Source: Calamus simplicifolius (Eukaryota > Streptophyta > Magnoliopsida > Arecales > Arecaceae). Taken from it: DNA of 64,000 nt. How positions within the stretch are numbered: position 1 is the first letter of the stretch; every line of letters begins with the position of its first letter. Location of the stretch: the NCBI GenBank assembly GCA_900491605.1, contig UESW01004759.1:137366-201365 (forward strand). Direction: 5' to 3'. The position numbers and the translations under genes were made by a program. The notes under the pieces were generated by a model. It saw nothing but the letters and a program-made list of their open reading frames with translations. It was not told the origin of the DNA and made no database searches. Shown piece after piece: positions 33,404-43,827 of this stretch.

Positions 33404-34125
33404 AGGCTTGTACCCATGGACTATCTCAAATGGACTTTTGCCCGTAGACCTGTTCACTGAGCTGTTGTAGGCGAACTCTGCACGAGGTAGCAATAGATCC
33501 CATGTCCCTAGGTGTTCACCTACAAAGCACCTAAGAAGGTTTCCTAGACTACGGTTCACCACTTTAGTTTGTCCATCCGTTTGGGGGTGAAAAGCTGTAG
33601 AAAAATTAAGTTTGGTCCCTAACATAGCGTTTTCCAAAAGTAGCCGGTGAACCTAACATCCCTATCAGAAACAATGGTCTTGGGTAGGCCATGGAACTTG
33701 ACCACACTATCTAAGAAAAGTCGGGTTACCCTAGATGCGTCAAAAGTTTGCGAACAAGGGATGAAGTGTGCCATCATAGAGAACCTATCGACCACTATAA
33801 AGATGGAGTTGTGCTTCTTCTGAGTCTTAGGTAATCCTAGAATGAAGTCCATACTGAGATCTTGCCAAGGACGATCAGGCACTGGCAAAGGAGTATATAG
33901 ACCGGTGTTCTGCTTCTGCTGTTTTGTAATGGCACAAGTTCGACATCGGGCTACTATCAGGGCAACGAGCCTTTTTAATCCTGGCCAGTAAAATTGGTCC
34001 TCTATTGCTAGGATAGTCTTATCTCTTTCAAAATAACCAGCTAATCCCCCAGCATGCATTTTCCAGACTAGGAACTCTCTAACTGACGTCCTAGGGATAC
34101 AAAGTCTATTGCCCCTAAAAAGATA
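33404..34125 (-). pseudogene. G1 integrase (Ty3/gypsy), fragment
   Basis: On the minus strand, starting where K1 cuts it: KMHAGGLAGYFERDKTI and FYWPGLKRL with RCRTC (zinc-binding H2C2 region, one His apparently changed to Tyr), then DLSMDFILGLPKTQKKH and VVDRFSMMAHFIPC (first catalytic Asp), GLPKTIVSDRDVRFTGYFWKTL (second Asp), a frameshift near 33630, and GTKLNFSTAFHPQTDGQTKVVNRSLGNLLRC with the catalytic Glu position occupied by Lys in this reading. It ends FEIVHGYKP at the S1 insertion point and continues at 23195. Confidence 0.88.
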
Positions 34126-36106
34126 TGTTGGTGTATGCCCTAGATCCAATTAGATTGAATGCTGTATACATTCTATGAATACAAATCAAATAAAATGGTT
34201 TCTTTATCTATCCAGATGTCTTTTATTTGATATATTTGTCTGTAAGATAAAGTCCAAAAGAATGTGAACCATGCATATGAAATTTGTAATAGAGATTATA
34301 AATTGTGAGATTCAAATTGCACGTTATGGTTGATTCTTTAAACTTTCCTAGTCGATGTGTAGATGGGACTGGACACCATCGAACACTGTGAGACTGGCAC
34401 ACATTGCATATCCTCACCCTTGGGGTGAGCAGTTGATTTCACAAGCTGAAGTATAAAGATACTTGGATAGTGTGGATGCTCGTTATTATAACGATGTATT
34501 GGATGACCCGTACAGAGATCCCATATGGATATTCTATATAGTGTCGATGGTTGATCTCTAAATGATGGTGGTGTGAGTGATCCTTTGACTTAGATCTTCA
34601 TTGCATCTCATGTGTGGAATGTCATGCTTTGACGGCATCCAAACGTCGCTCTAGCCACGGGTGGCAAATATGGTATCGATTGGGTATGACATGAAGCACA
34701 TGAAGATGGTGTTTGATCAAGACAGAATTCGTCTCCCTTGATAGAAAGGGTTATATCCCATGGCCACTTGATGGATTAAATTGATTATTAAATCCTTGCA
34801 AGGTTGAGTTGGAATTGAAATGGTTTCGAAGTTCTAATTCATATGAGTCAATTTTTTCTAAGAGAAAGTAAACAAAGATTAATTACAGGGTTGACACATT
34901 CCATACCACTAATTGATCTGGGATATGTGACGAAAGGATTTGATCATATGGTAACCGTTCATGGACAAGTATTGTTGATGGTCACGTCAACAAAACCTTT
35001 AGCAGTTGGAAGTCATGATGCTTTGCTAGAGGCCTCTCATAATCTATAATCATGTTGTTGACTTGGACAAAGAGTTGTCCAATCATTCCTAAGGTCTATG
35101 ATTAGGACATGATTATTGCCAACATGTTAAAGGGCCTAATAGGTCACACCATTAAGGAGAATTTTGGATGAATTAAAATGAGAATTAAATTAGATTTAAT
35201 TCAGATAAGATGATCAATTAAATAATTGGGTGAGACCCAATTTAAAGAAGATAAATAATAATGGATATGATCCATTATAGTAAAGGAATGTTAAGGAGAA
35301 ATTATTTATGCATATGATGAACAAATAATTGGATACCCAAATATGACTTGATCCATGTGATGGATGGCTCTGATTATTCGGGCATGGATGGCCAATTTAG
35401 CCATGTGAAGATGGAATCATGCCCATGGGATGAGGCATGATGAATCTCTTTTGATGATGAACACGTACAAATTGGGGCATGTAGTTATGAGATAACCAAC
35501 TCCTAATTTCAAAGGCTGAGATTGTGACACTTGGATTAACGTTACCATGAGAATGAAAGTTTCTTCTATTTCCTTGGATTAAAGTTACCATGACATTACC
35601 ATGAAAATGGGAGTTTCTTCTGATTCTTTGGATTAACGTTACCATGACGTTACTATGAAAAGAGGTCTCTTCTTCTCCTTTGGAACATTTCTTTCTCACC
35701 CTATAAATGGTTCATTCCTCCTAGGAAGAGAGAGCATGGAAGAAAAAGATTAGATCTTTTAGATCTTCAAAATATCTTCTGTATTTCTACAAGGGGATTC
35801 AAGAGGCGCTAGCACCCCTCTCTCCCGAAGTGTCATCTTCATACCTTGAAGGTCTTAATCCACTCTTTTCCGCATGGATCACCGTTAGAGACCAGACACA
35901 TGGACGGCTAGTGGCAGAGGATTCATCGGCTTCATCCTTTCTACATCAATAAAGGACTCAAGTATGAATAAATCTAATATTTTAGATTTTATTTAAGATT
36001 TAATGAATCTGTTCCTAAGGATCCTGGGCATCTGAGAATTTTATATTATATCTTCATGTATATTTTTATGAATTTGATTCATATCTAGAATACTTAATTC
36101 CCAACA
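34126..36106 (+). repeat. 5' LTR of K1 (1981 bp)
   Basis: TGTTGGTGTATGCCC...CCCAACA. TATA box TATAAATG at about 35702-35709. Upstream (35530-35660) are three units of 'ttggattaacgttaccatga...gtttcttct'. Aligned throughout with the K2 LTR at 57733-59728, with small indels. Confidence 0.85.
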
Positions 36107-36107
36107 G

Positions 36108-36119
36108 TGGTATCAGAGC
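36108..36119 (+). other. primer binding site of K1
   Basis: TGGTATCAGAGC immediately after the LTR end, complementary to the 3' end of initiator tRNA-Met as in most plant copia elements. Confidence 0.9.
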
Positions 36120-36300
36120 CACCTTAGGCTACAGATTCATTAATCTGATAGGATACTTGAGTCAATATGATTCATAATATGAGTTTTTATTATGCTTAAA
36201 TCATGAAGAGTTTTCATATATTGATAATAAATCTAAAATATAATAAATATTTATTATTTGATGATAAACAATATTATTTAGATTTATGCATGTTCATTAT

Positions 36301-37227
36301 TGTTGCTGCGAAAATCCGTTCTCTGACTCGGGTGCGCTTCTGGCTCCTGATCCGGACGCCGATCCCGCTGCTTTGAGGTGGAACCTGCAAGACAGTCCAC
36401 GCACAGAGGGTGCTGTGGGGTTGCCCTCTGCGAAGGACCCTCCGACGCCCAAGTCAGTGGAGATTCACACAGCAAATGTGTGGAGAAGACTCTCACATAG
36501 GAGTTTCCCTTTTTTGGCCAAAGCTTCGAGCTCAGGGGGAAGCTTCAATGGAGAATGAGAGCCAGTGTAAGAACTGTGTAAAAATGGGCGTAGAATGGTC
36601 GTACCTAAAAGGCTTGAGGGTGGTGGTATTTATAAGTGATCACTTGATTCCTTGGACGTGCTATGGATGAGGTCTGAAAACTGTTAGGATTCGAATCAAG
36701 TTTGTTATGAGGCCAGCGGGATCCGTATCTTGTCAGTTAGAGGATCGACGGCTGGGAGAGCTAGTTGGTGCCATGAGGTTTAATGATCACATGGACCTAG
36801 GCCACTCTTGCGGGTCCTAGGCCATCTCTGGGCATGATTCGCCGTCTGGAATCTTATTCAATTATATTTGATTCGAATCCTTATGCACCGGATTCCGCAG
36901 AGCTATTTTGAACGTTGTGGTTCGGTCATCATGGTTCCGCGGAGGTAGGTGCCTGAGTGCCTCGGCCGGGCCGAGGCACAGAGAACAGCCTGGTCCGCCG
37001 AAGTATGGAAAGGCTCGGTTTGCCAAGGTATGGCTTGGCTCGGTTGGCCGAGATATGAAAATAGCTTGGGTTATCGGGTTGACCCAACTTTGCCTATGAT
37101 GATTTAATCTTATCGCTAGAACATCGCGCCAGCTGGCCAGCGGGCAAGCAGGGTGTTTGGATTGGGCGCGACACCATTGCCATTGTGAGCGATCAATAAT
37201 ACAATAACAATTTTACCCCTCATCATA
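36301..37227 (-). repeat. LTR of T3 (927 bp)
   Basis: Starts TGTTGCTGCGAAAATCCG, the complement of the T5 LTR end CGAAAATCCGCAGCAACA. It contains 'gaaggaccctccgacgcccaagtcagtggag' (family end block) and a TATA box (complement of TATTTATA, 36627-36634). Region 36955-37085 has GGCCGAGGC/TCGGTTGGCCGAG units. The far end reads TATGATGAGG instead of TGTGATGAGG in the LTR direction, a decayed terminus. Confidence 0.78.
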
Positions 37228-37419
37228 TGCCCCCCACTCCCTAGTCCGAAGTGTAATTTTGGATATAGGGAGTAGAATTCTGGAGCAATCTTATTTGGGG
37301 GACATGTCATTTGATCCTCTGTGGAGTAAGTATTTATCTTAGTGTAGGTTAGAGAAAGGCTTGGGCGGCCCTCTTACTGAAGTAAAATAAGGCGCTTTAG
37401 TTGCGCTAGAGTGTCAGAG

Positions 37420-39635
37420 AAATTATCTGGCTGGGACGAAGCTTTAGTGTTGTATCGCTCGGATTGGCCGAGGCTTCTAAAATGTATCACTCGGTCTCAG
37501 CCGAGGCTTCGTAGATTATCTAGAGACAGATCACTCGGTCGCTACAGAAACATACCACTCGGTCTTGGCCGAGGCTTTGAAAATATATCACTCGGTCTTT
37601 GGCCAAGGCTATAGAAATATATCACTCGGTCTTTGGCCGAGGCTTTAGAAATTTATTACTCGGTTGTTGCCAAGGCTCTGAAAATTTATTACTCGATTGT
37701 TGTCGAGCCTTCAGAAATATATTACTCGGTTGTTGCCGAGTCTTCAGGAAATTTATTACTCGGTTGTTGCCGAGGTTTGTCAAATATATTTTACTTGGCG
37801 CAACCAAGGTATGGAGATCATTACTCGGTTGTAGCCGAGCCTTCAAGATTATATTTTACTTGGTGCTGCCAAGGTACAGAGACCGTTACTCGGTTGTAAC
37901 CGAGCCTTCAAGATTATATTTTACTTGGCAATGCCAAGGTACGGAGACCGTTATTCGGTTGTAGCCGAGCCTTCAAGATTATATTTTACTTGGCACTGCC
38001 AAGGTACGGAGATCGTTACTCGGTTGTAGCCGAGCCTTCAGGATTATATTTTACTTGGCACTGCCAAGGTACAGAGATCGTTACTCGGTTGTAGCCGAGC
38101 CTTCAAGATTATATTTTACTTGGCACTGCCAAGGTACGGAGATCGCTCGGCCTGGCCGAGGATTATACGACCTGCTTCTCATTGTAGCTTTCAAGGAGAG
38201 TTATAAGAATTTTGCAGGCCTTCAAAAACTAGATTTAATTTAGCGAACAAAAATGAGTTTAGCAAGAGTATACTTTTATTGATGATATGCATGGAGATCA
38301 TTCGAGTTCCACGTCCGAGGAATAGATTTTCCATCCTTCAAATAATAAATTACTAGGCATGGCCAAGCCTTCAAATAATAAATTACTCAGTGTTGCCGAG
38401 CCTTTCCAAGATGCTACTCGGTTGTAACCGAAGCTTCCAAATAATAAATTACTCGATGTTGCCGAGCCCTCAAATAATAAATTACTCGGTGTTGCCGAGC
38501 CTTCCTAAGATGCTACTCGATTGTAACCGAGGCTTTCAAATAATAAATTACTCGGTGTCGCCAAGCCTTCAAATAATAAATTACTCGATGTTGCCGAGCC
38601 TTCCCAAGATACTACTCGGTTGTAACCGAGGTTTCCAAATAATAAATTACTTGGTGTCGCTAAGCCTTCAAATAATAAATTACTCGGTGTTGCTGAGCCT
38701 TCCCAAGATGCTACTCAGTTGTAACCGAGGCTTCCAAATATGCCACTCGGTTGTAGCCGAGGCTTTAGGTAATAAATTACTCGATGTTGCGAGCCTTCCC
38801 AAGATGCTACTCGGTTGTAACCGAGGCTTCCAAATAATAATTTACTCGGTGTGCCGAGCCTTCAATATTATATTTTACTTGGCGCAGCCAAGGTACGGAG
38901 ACCGCCACTCGGCTTGACGAGGCTTTAAGAGATTATATTTTACTTGGCACTGCCAAGTACGGAGATCGCTACTCGGTTGTAGCCGAGCCTTCAAGAAATT
39001 TATTATTCGATTGTTGCCGAGCCTTCAAAAAATTTATTATTCGGTTGTTGCCGAGGCTCTGGAAATTTATAACTCGGTTGTTACCGAGCCTTCGGAAATA
39101 TATTACTCGATTGTTGCCGAGCCTTCAAGAAATTTATCACTCGGTTGTTGCCGAGCCTTCAAGAAATTTATTACTCGGTTGTTGCCGAGCCTTCGGAAAT
39201 ATATTACTCGGTTGTTGCCGAGTCTTCAAGAAATTTATTACTCGGTTGTTGTCGAGCCTTCAGGAATATATTACTCGGTTGTTGCCGAGTCTTCAGGAAA
39301 TGTATTACTCGGTTGTTTCCGAAGTTTGTCAAATATATTTTACTTGGCGCAACCAAGGTACGAAGATCGTTACTCGATTGTATTCGAGCCTTCAAGATTA
39401 TATTTTACCTAGCACTGCCAAGGTCCAGAGATCGTTACTCGGTTGTAGCCGAGCCTTCAAGATTATATTTTATTGGCACAGCCAAGGTACGGAGATCGTT
39501 ACTTGGTTGTAGTCGAGCCTTCAAAATTATATTTTACTTGGTGCTGCCAAGATACGGAGATCGTTACTCGATTGTAGCCGAGCCTTCAAGATTATATTTT
39601 ACTTGGCGCTGCCAAGGTACGGAGATCGTTACTCA
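37420..39635. repeat. composite tandem array of hairpin monomers in T3
   Basis: Three related monomers. B (about 34 bp): 'ttactcggttgttgccgagccttcaagaaattta'. A (about 65 bp): one ACTCGGTTGTAGCCGAG unit plus 'ttttacttggcactgccaaggtacggagatc'. C (about 66-100 bp): 'ctcggtgttgccgagccttcccaagatgctactcggttgtaaccgagg'. Order: B 37440-37770, A 37790-38150, unique gap 38160-38335, C 38340-38860, A 38860-38990, B 39000-39330, A 39330-39635. Each monomer contains CTCGG/CCGAG or CTTGG/CCAAG arms able to pair across 4-6 bases. Open frames across it are by-products. Confidence 0.85.
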
Positions 39636-39639
39636 ATTC

Positions 39640-40690
39640 AAGTCTAAGAATTCTTATCATAATACCCTAGCTAGATCACTGTCTATCGTTATCATAAAAT
39701 GTAATAGATGATAAAGATTTAGGAAATTAGACTTAACCATGTCATTGTTTAATCCTATGATCCCATAATTGATCTAATCAATTGGGCTTAACTACATTGG
39801 TGTCTAGAAAGGTTTGATCATGGTTTTTAATTACTACGTTCGCTGCCTGGAAAAACTCATTCAATGGGATTGAAGGGTATGCTAAATAGGACCCCATTGA
39901 TCAGCTGATCTGGCCATTATTAAGGAAAGCTCTTAATTGATTAAATCAATTAAGGTTAATCAAGATGGTAACAATTGATTTGGTCACATAATTAGGGTTC
40001 CTAAATTAGATAGTGATCAGGATCCTAATTTGAATAAGAGTCCCAATCATAAGATTGGATCTTATGAAATTAAGGTTAATTGAGATTAATCTAAAATCTA
40101 CATATAGGATATGTAACCTAGCATAGTACAAATGTTGTAGCTATAGATGGGACTATATGCGCTAAATCCCTTCACGAATATTAAGTCATAAGCCTTCCAT
40201 TGTTTACATGATACAAAATTATTAAGTCATGAGATTTGTCGTGCCAAAGCCGAGGTCAAGTGTACTTATGAGGAGTTGATTGTGGAACAATGGGTTGACT
40301 TAACTCGATTAGTTGGCATAATTGGCCAAAGTCAGGGTCAGTCTAATCTAGAGGCAAACTTTAGGGTGATCACATATGGATGTAATTGACAAGGCAATGT
40401 CCCCTAAATGATCTAGGAGTCACATTAGATGTGATTGATAATAGTCTACCAAATTGGCTTACTGAGATTTGTTGTGCCAAAGCCAAGGTCAAGGTAATTC
40501 AAATGAGGATCCTAGCCCACTAAGGAAATTAAATGCCAATTTCTCAAGATTAATAGAGAGGGCTATTAACCTTGATAAAATAGTGGAAGAAACCAATTTA
40601 ATTAAAAATCTAGAATTACCATATTAAGTTGGTGATTAGTATTCATAGTAATTGACTCGTTCTAATTTTATGTAGGTTATTAGAGAAACC
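39640..40690 (+). other. K1 leader (5' untranslated) region
   Basis: Non-coding, aligned with K2 60360-61407 nearly base for base. It contains two copies of 'gagatttgt(c/t)gtgccaaagcc(g/a)aggtcaag' (about 40230 and 40465). No ORF; no separate gene seen. Confidence 0.7.
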
Positions 40691-41480
40691 ATGAGTGTAA
40701 ACATCAACCTTAGGAATATTTTAGAATCCAACAAATTGACTGGACTCAACTTCCCTGATTGGCTAAGGAATGTAAGGATCGTTCTTCGATCTAAAAAATT
40801 CTTTTTGTCCTAGATGAGGTTGCACCGGAGGTCCCACCATGGATGCTCCAACTGAGGTTCATGTGGCATACAACCAGTATAAAGATACTGAAGACATTGC
40901 CACATGTTTGATGTTGGCCTCGATGTCACCTGATCTTCAGAAATAGTATGAGCACATGAATGCTCAGGAGATTTTGATGTACTTGCAAGAGTTGTTTGGT
41001 GCACAGTCTCGATATGAGAGGTTTCAAACTTCTAAAGAGCTGTTTCAGTGCAAAATGACTGAGGATTCATCAGTGGATGCCCACGTACTGAAAATGATCA
41101 ATCTGATTGAGAAGTTGGCACGATTGGGTTTTGTGATGGATCATGAACTAAGTATTGACTTGGTTTTACCGTCATTACCTCCCAGCTATTCACAGTTTGT
41201 TCTTAATTTCAACATGAACAAGCTAGAGACATCTCTACCTGAGCTCGCAAATATGCTGACGAATGCCGAGGCCAACATTAAGAAAGAAAAGGGGCAGGTT
41301 ATGGTCATGGAGTCCTCTGGCGCACATAAGAAGCGGCCAAAGAAGAATAAGGTCCAAAAGGCCAATGCGACTAAACCAAATAAGGGCATTAAGAAAAATA
41401 AAGTAGCCAAGGGGAAGTGTCACTTCTATGGCAAAGAAGGGCACTGGAAGCGATACTGCAAGGCTTATCTGGCTAGCCTG
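40691..41480 (+). pseudogene. K1 gag, broken
   Basis: Starts MSVNINLRNILESNKLTG, then LNFPDWLRNVRIVLR, typical of a copia gag N-terminus. Frameshifts near 40790 and 40840 and a TAG near 40945, then open from 40956: YLQELFGAQSRYERF, SVDAHVLKMINLIEKLARLG, LPPSYSQFVLNFNMNKLETSLPELANML. A Lys-rich tail precedes the zinc knuckle CHFYGKEGHWKRYC (about 41417-41458), in which the second cysteine of the CCHC pattern is Tyr. The same change occurs in K2, so it predates both copies. Confidence 0.82.
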
Positions 41481-42593
41481 AAAGAAAAGAAACGTACAGA
41501 TGCTTCTACATCAGGTATATTTATGATTGAGATGTTTTCTTCTGTTACTTCTTATTCCACTTGGCTATTGGATACCAGTTGTGGATCTCATATTGAATTA
41601 ATATGCAGATGATAAGAAGTAGTAGAAAGCTGAGAAAAGATGAAGTGATCCTGTGCATGGGAAATGAAGCAAAGGTTGCTGCTTTAGCTATAGGATCTTG
41701 TTCTTTGTCTTTGCCCACTGGGCTTGTAATGGAGCTTAATAATTGTTACTATGTTCCAAATATAACAAAGAATATTATTTCCCTTTCATGTCTTATAAAT
41801 GATGGATATACATTTAAAATTAGAAATAAAGGAATTTTAATTTTTAAAAATGAAATGTTCTTTGGTTCTGCTGAAATGTTCAACGGGATTTATGTTTTGA
41901 ATTTACATTGCTCTATTTAAGCGTGGAAACTAAGAAATTAAAATCAAATAATTCTAAGAACTCGTTCCTATGGCACTGTTGTTTAGACCATGTAAATCAA
42001 ATACGTTTAACCAAGTTACATAAGAATGGCTACTTAGGCTCATTCGATTGAGAATCGTTTGAGGAATGTGAGTCATGCTTACGTGGCAAAATGACTAAGT
42101 CATCCTTTACTAAAAAGGGTGAGCGAGCAACTAAATGTTTAGGACTAGTACATTCGATATATGTGGTCCTATCAATATTCAGGCAATAGGAGATTTTTCT
42201 TACTTCATCACATTTATAGATGACCATAGCAGGTATGGTTATGTATATCTAATGAAGCACAAATTTGAAGCCTTTGAAAAGTTCAAAGAATTCAGATTCA
42301 AGGTAGAAAAACAAAGTGGCAAAAGTATTAAGATACTTCGATCAGATCGAGATGGGAATACTTAAGCCATGAGTTCTTAGAATATTTGAAGGAGAATGGG
42401 ATTCTCTCTCAGTGGACTCTTCCTGGTATGCCACATCATAATGGTGTATCAGAAAGAAGAAATCGCACATTATTAGATATGGTGCGATCAATGATGAGCC
42501 TTGCAAATCTTCCAAAAATGTTTTGAGGTTATGCCCTACACACAGCCGAATACACTCTAAACCGAGTTTCGTCTAAGTCGGTCAGCTCCACTC
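41481..42593 (+). pseudogene. K1 protease and integrase, cut by T4
   Basis: Protease active site reads LLDTSCGSHI (41571-41579), with Gly of the D-T/S-G triad changed to Ser. Then NCYYVPNITKNIISLSCL, ECESCLRGKMTKSSFTKKGERATKC (zinc CxxC), CGPINIQAIGDFSYFITFIDDHSRYGYVYLM (catalytic Asp), ILRSDRDGN with the second Asp, GMPHHNGVSERRNRTLLDMVRSMM with the Glu, and HTAEYTLNRVSSKSVS up to the junction. At least five stops or shifts. Sister K2 continues past this point. Confidence 0.85.
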
Positions 42594-43419
42594 TGCGCCC
42601 TTCCTGTGCGCTCTCCATATGATCTTCGGAACTCATCCCCTAAGGGCGAACCACTCTTCGATAGCTCCTTCATCGCCCCAGCTATCCGGTGGTGAAGGGC
42701 TTATGAGAGGAAAGCTCGGTCCTTCCACTCGCAACAGCAGAGAAACGAGCATGATGGAAACTCTAGTGGGAAAGAAACTTTGGGGATGACTTAACACAAC
42801 CCCACTTCCCTTTTTTATAAGCCAAAAATGGACCAGAAACAATTACCAAGGCTATAAGCCCCGAGATTCAAACACCTGGGCCATACCTCCACGTGGCCTC
42901 CCAGGATGAAAGCGGCGCCCTATTGCGCGCCGAGCCCACCACCTGAATTATGACGCATGCGAAGATCTCCTCTTGATCCCGAATCGCGATCACTAAACGC
43001 AGAGAATCGTCCACTGGCATTACGGAAACTGACAGATTCAGGAGATCGTCCTACGAAAACAATGTCCTCCAATGGTAAACGGCTGCGTGCACCGTATGTC
43101 AAAACGACCCACATGGAAAAAGAACACCTTCCGAAAAGCGTCAGAACAGCTTTATGTTCCCCACAGTGTCGTATCATCAATTTCGGTGAAATAAAAACCG
43201 GTTTGCCTACAGAACAGCAGGGCGCTGGTAGGATAACAAAAAACACGAAAACCAACTGTTCGTCGTTTGCTCCCCAGCAAAGTTAGTCGCTCGGGGAACT
43301 CGTGCGACAAAATCGGGTGTCTCAAAACAAAATAAGCGCGAAGGCTACACAAACTATTCTTTCATTCAACGAAAAATGAAGTGACCAAAGGAAGCGAAAA
43401 ATACTTCGGCAACCACCCT
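42594..43419. other. T4 left internal remnant, unidentified
   Basis: GC-rich sequence with no convincing protein. On the minus strand there is a TATA-like TTATAAAAAAGGG at about 42809-42820 and a C/T-rich leader-like stretch after it, so it could be part of a decayed LTR or a promoter region. I see no match to the other Tat-type LTR ends. Confidence 0.35.
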
Positions 43420-43556
43420 CATATGTCGGCCCTAGCCGACCTACCTTGCTCGTCGGCCCTAGCCGACCTACTTTGCCCGTCGGCCCTAGCCGACCTATTT
43501 CGTCTGTCGGCCCAAGCCGACCTACCCTGTCCGTCGGTCTTAACCAACTGACTTTG
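43420..43556. repeat. 27-bp GTCGGC...GCCGAC hairpin array in T4
   Basis: Five units of about 27 bp: 'gtcggccctagccgacctaccttgctc'. GTCGGC and GCCGAC are exact inverted arms around a 4-base loop. It lies about 270 bp past the 3' end of the antisense gene, as in T2. Confidence 0.85.
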
Positions 43557-43827
43557 TTTCTCAAGTTTTAATTAAACACAAACCTAACCAGATCGTCTAT
43601 CGGTTTGCCAGCCAAGGCTATCGCCTCGCCTTGGCCAAGCCAACGCATTTCCTTAATCCCGAAATAAAGATGGCCAAAAAGCGCCAACAAGCCGTAAGTC
43701 GCTCGCGATTGAGGCGAAATTTGGAGCAAAAGGGCTATCCAAAGAAAAACACTCAAATGGAAATATAAAGTTCATTCATTGAGAGACATCAGTCAGATTT
43801 TCAGAAAGAAAAACACAGAGGTGGCTC

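Larger units (their letters stand above)
21148..34125 (-). mobile_element. G1: chromovirus-like Ty3/gypsy element, 3' part, host of S1
   Basis: Minus orientation. 3' LTR at 21148-22511, end of pol with chromodomain-like tail at about 22520-23195, then the 10.2 kb SIRE element S1, then integrase at 33404-34125. When S1 is ignored, the integrase reading frame continues across the junction. The 5' remainder is cut by the K1 LTR at 34126. It was itself inserted into the T2 repeat array at 21147/21148. Confidence 0.82.
36301..39639 (-). mobile_element. T3: Tat-type gypsy remnant, LTR plus hairpin-repeat array
   Basis: Minus orientation: LTR 36301-37227, purine-tract complement 'ccccccactccctag' (37230-37244), then a spacer and 2.2 kb of tandem repeats up to the K1 sequence. 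No antisense gene, pol or second LTR, so T3 is a heavily deleted copy. Its insertion or the later deletion removed about 424 bp of K1. Confidence 0.72.
34126..42593 (+). mobile_element. K1: Ty1/copia element (TGTTGGTGTATGCCC family), 5' part
   Basis: 5' LTR 34126-36106, primer site 36108-36119, leader, gag (from 40691), protease and integrase to 42593. The leader is interrupted by T3 (36301 to about 39639), with about 424 bp of leader missing compared with K2 (59937-60360). The 3' half is replaced by T4 at 42594, within the integrase. Inserted into G1 integrase at 34125/34126. Not SIRE-type: different LTR, no extra ORF seen. Confidence 0.82.

Noticed and set aside
37440..38150. CRISPR-like array of palindromic units
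   Set aside because: The spacing sequence is itself repeated in each unit, and there are no cas genes; plant nuclear DNA.
37599..39711. Many overlapping plus-strand frames of 60-190 residues such as YYSVVAEPS repeats
   Set aside because: By-products of the T3 hairpin array; several frames are open in parallel and none has non-repeat sequence.
42920..43286. Opposed frames of about 110 residues at the left part of T4
   Set aside because: Both strands open because of GC-rich composition; no motif and no link to neighbouring retrotransposon domains.
43420..43556. CRISPR-like regularly spaced palindromic repeats
   Set aside because: Units are directly adjacent with no unique spacers, inside a plant retrotransposon; a tandem array.
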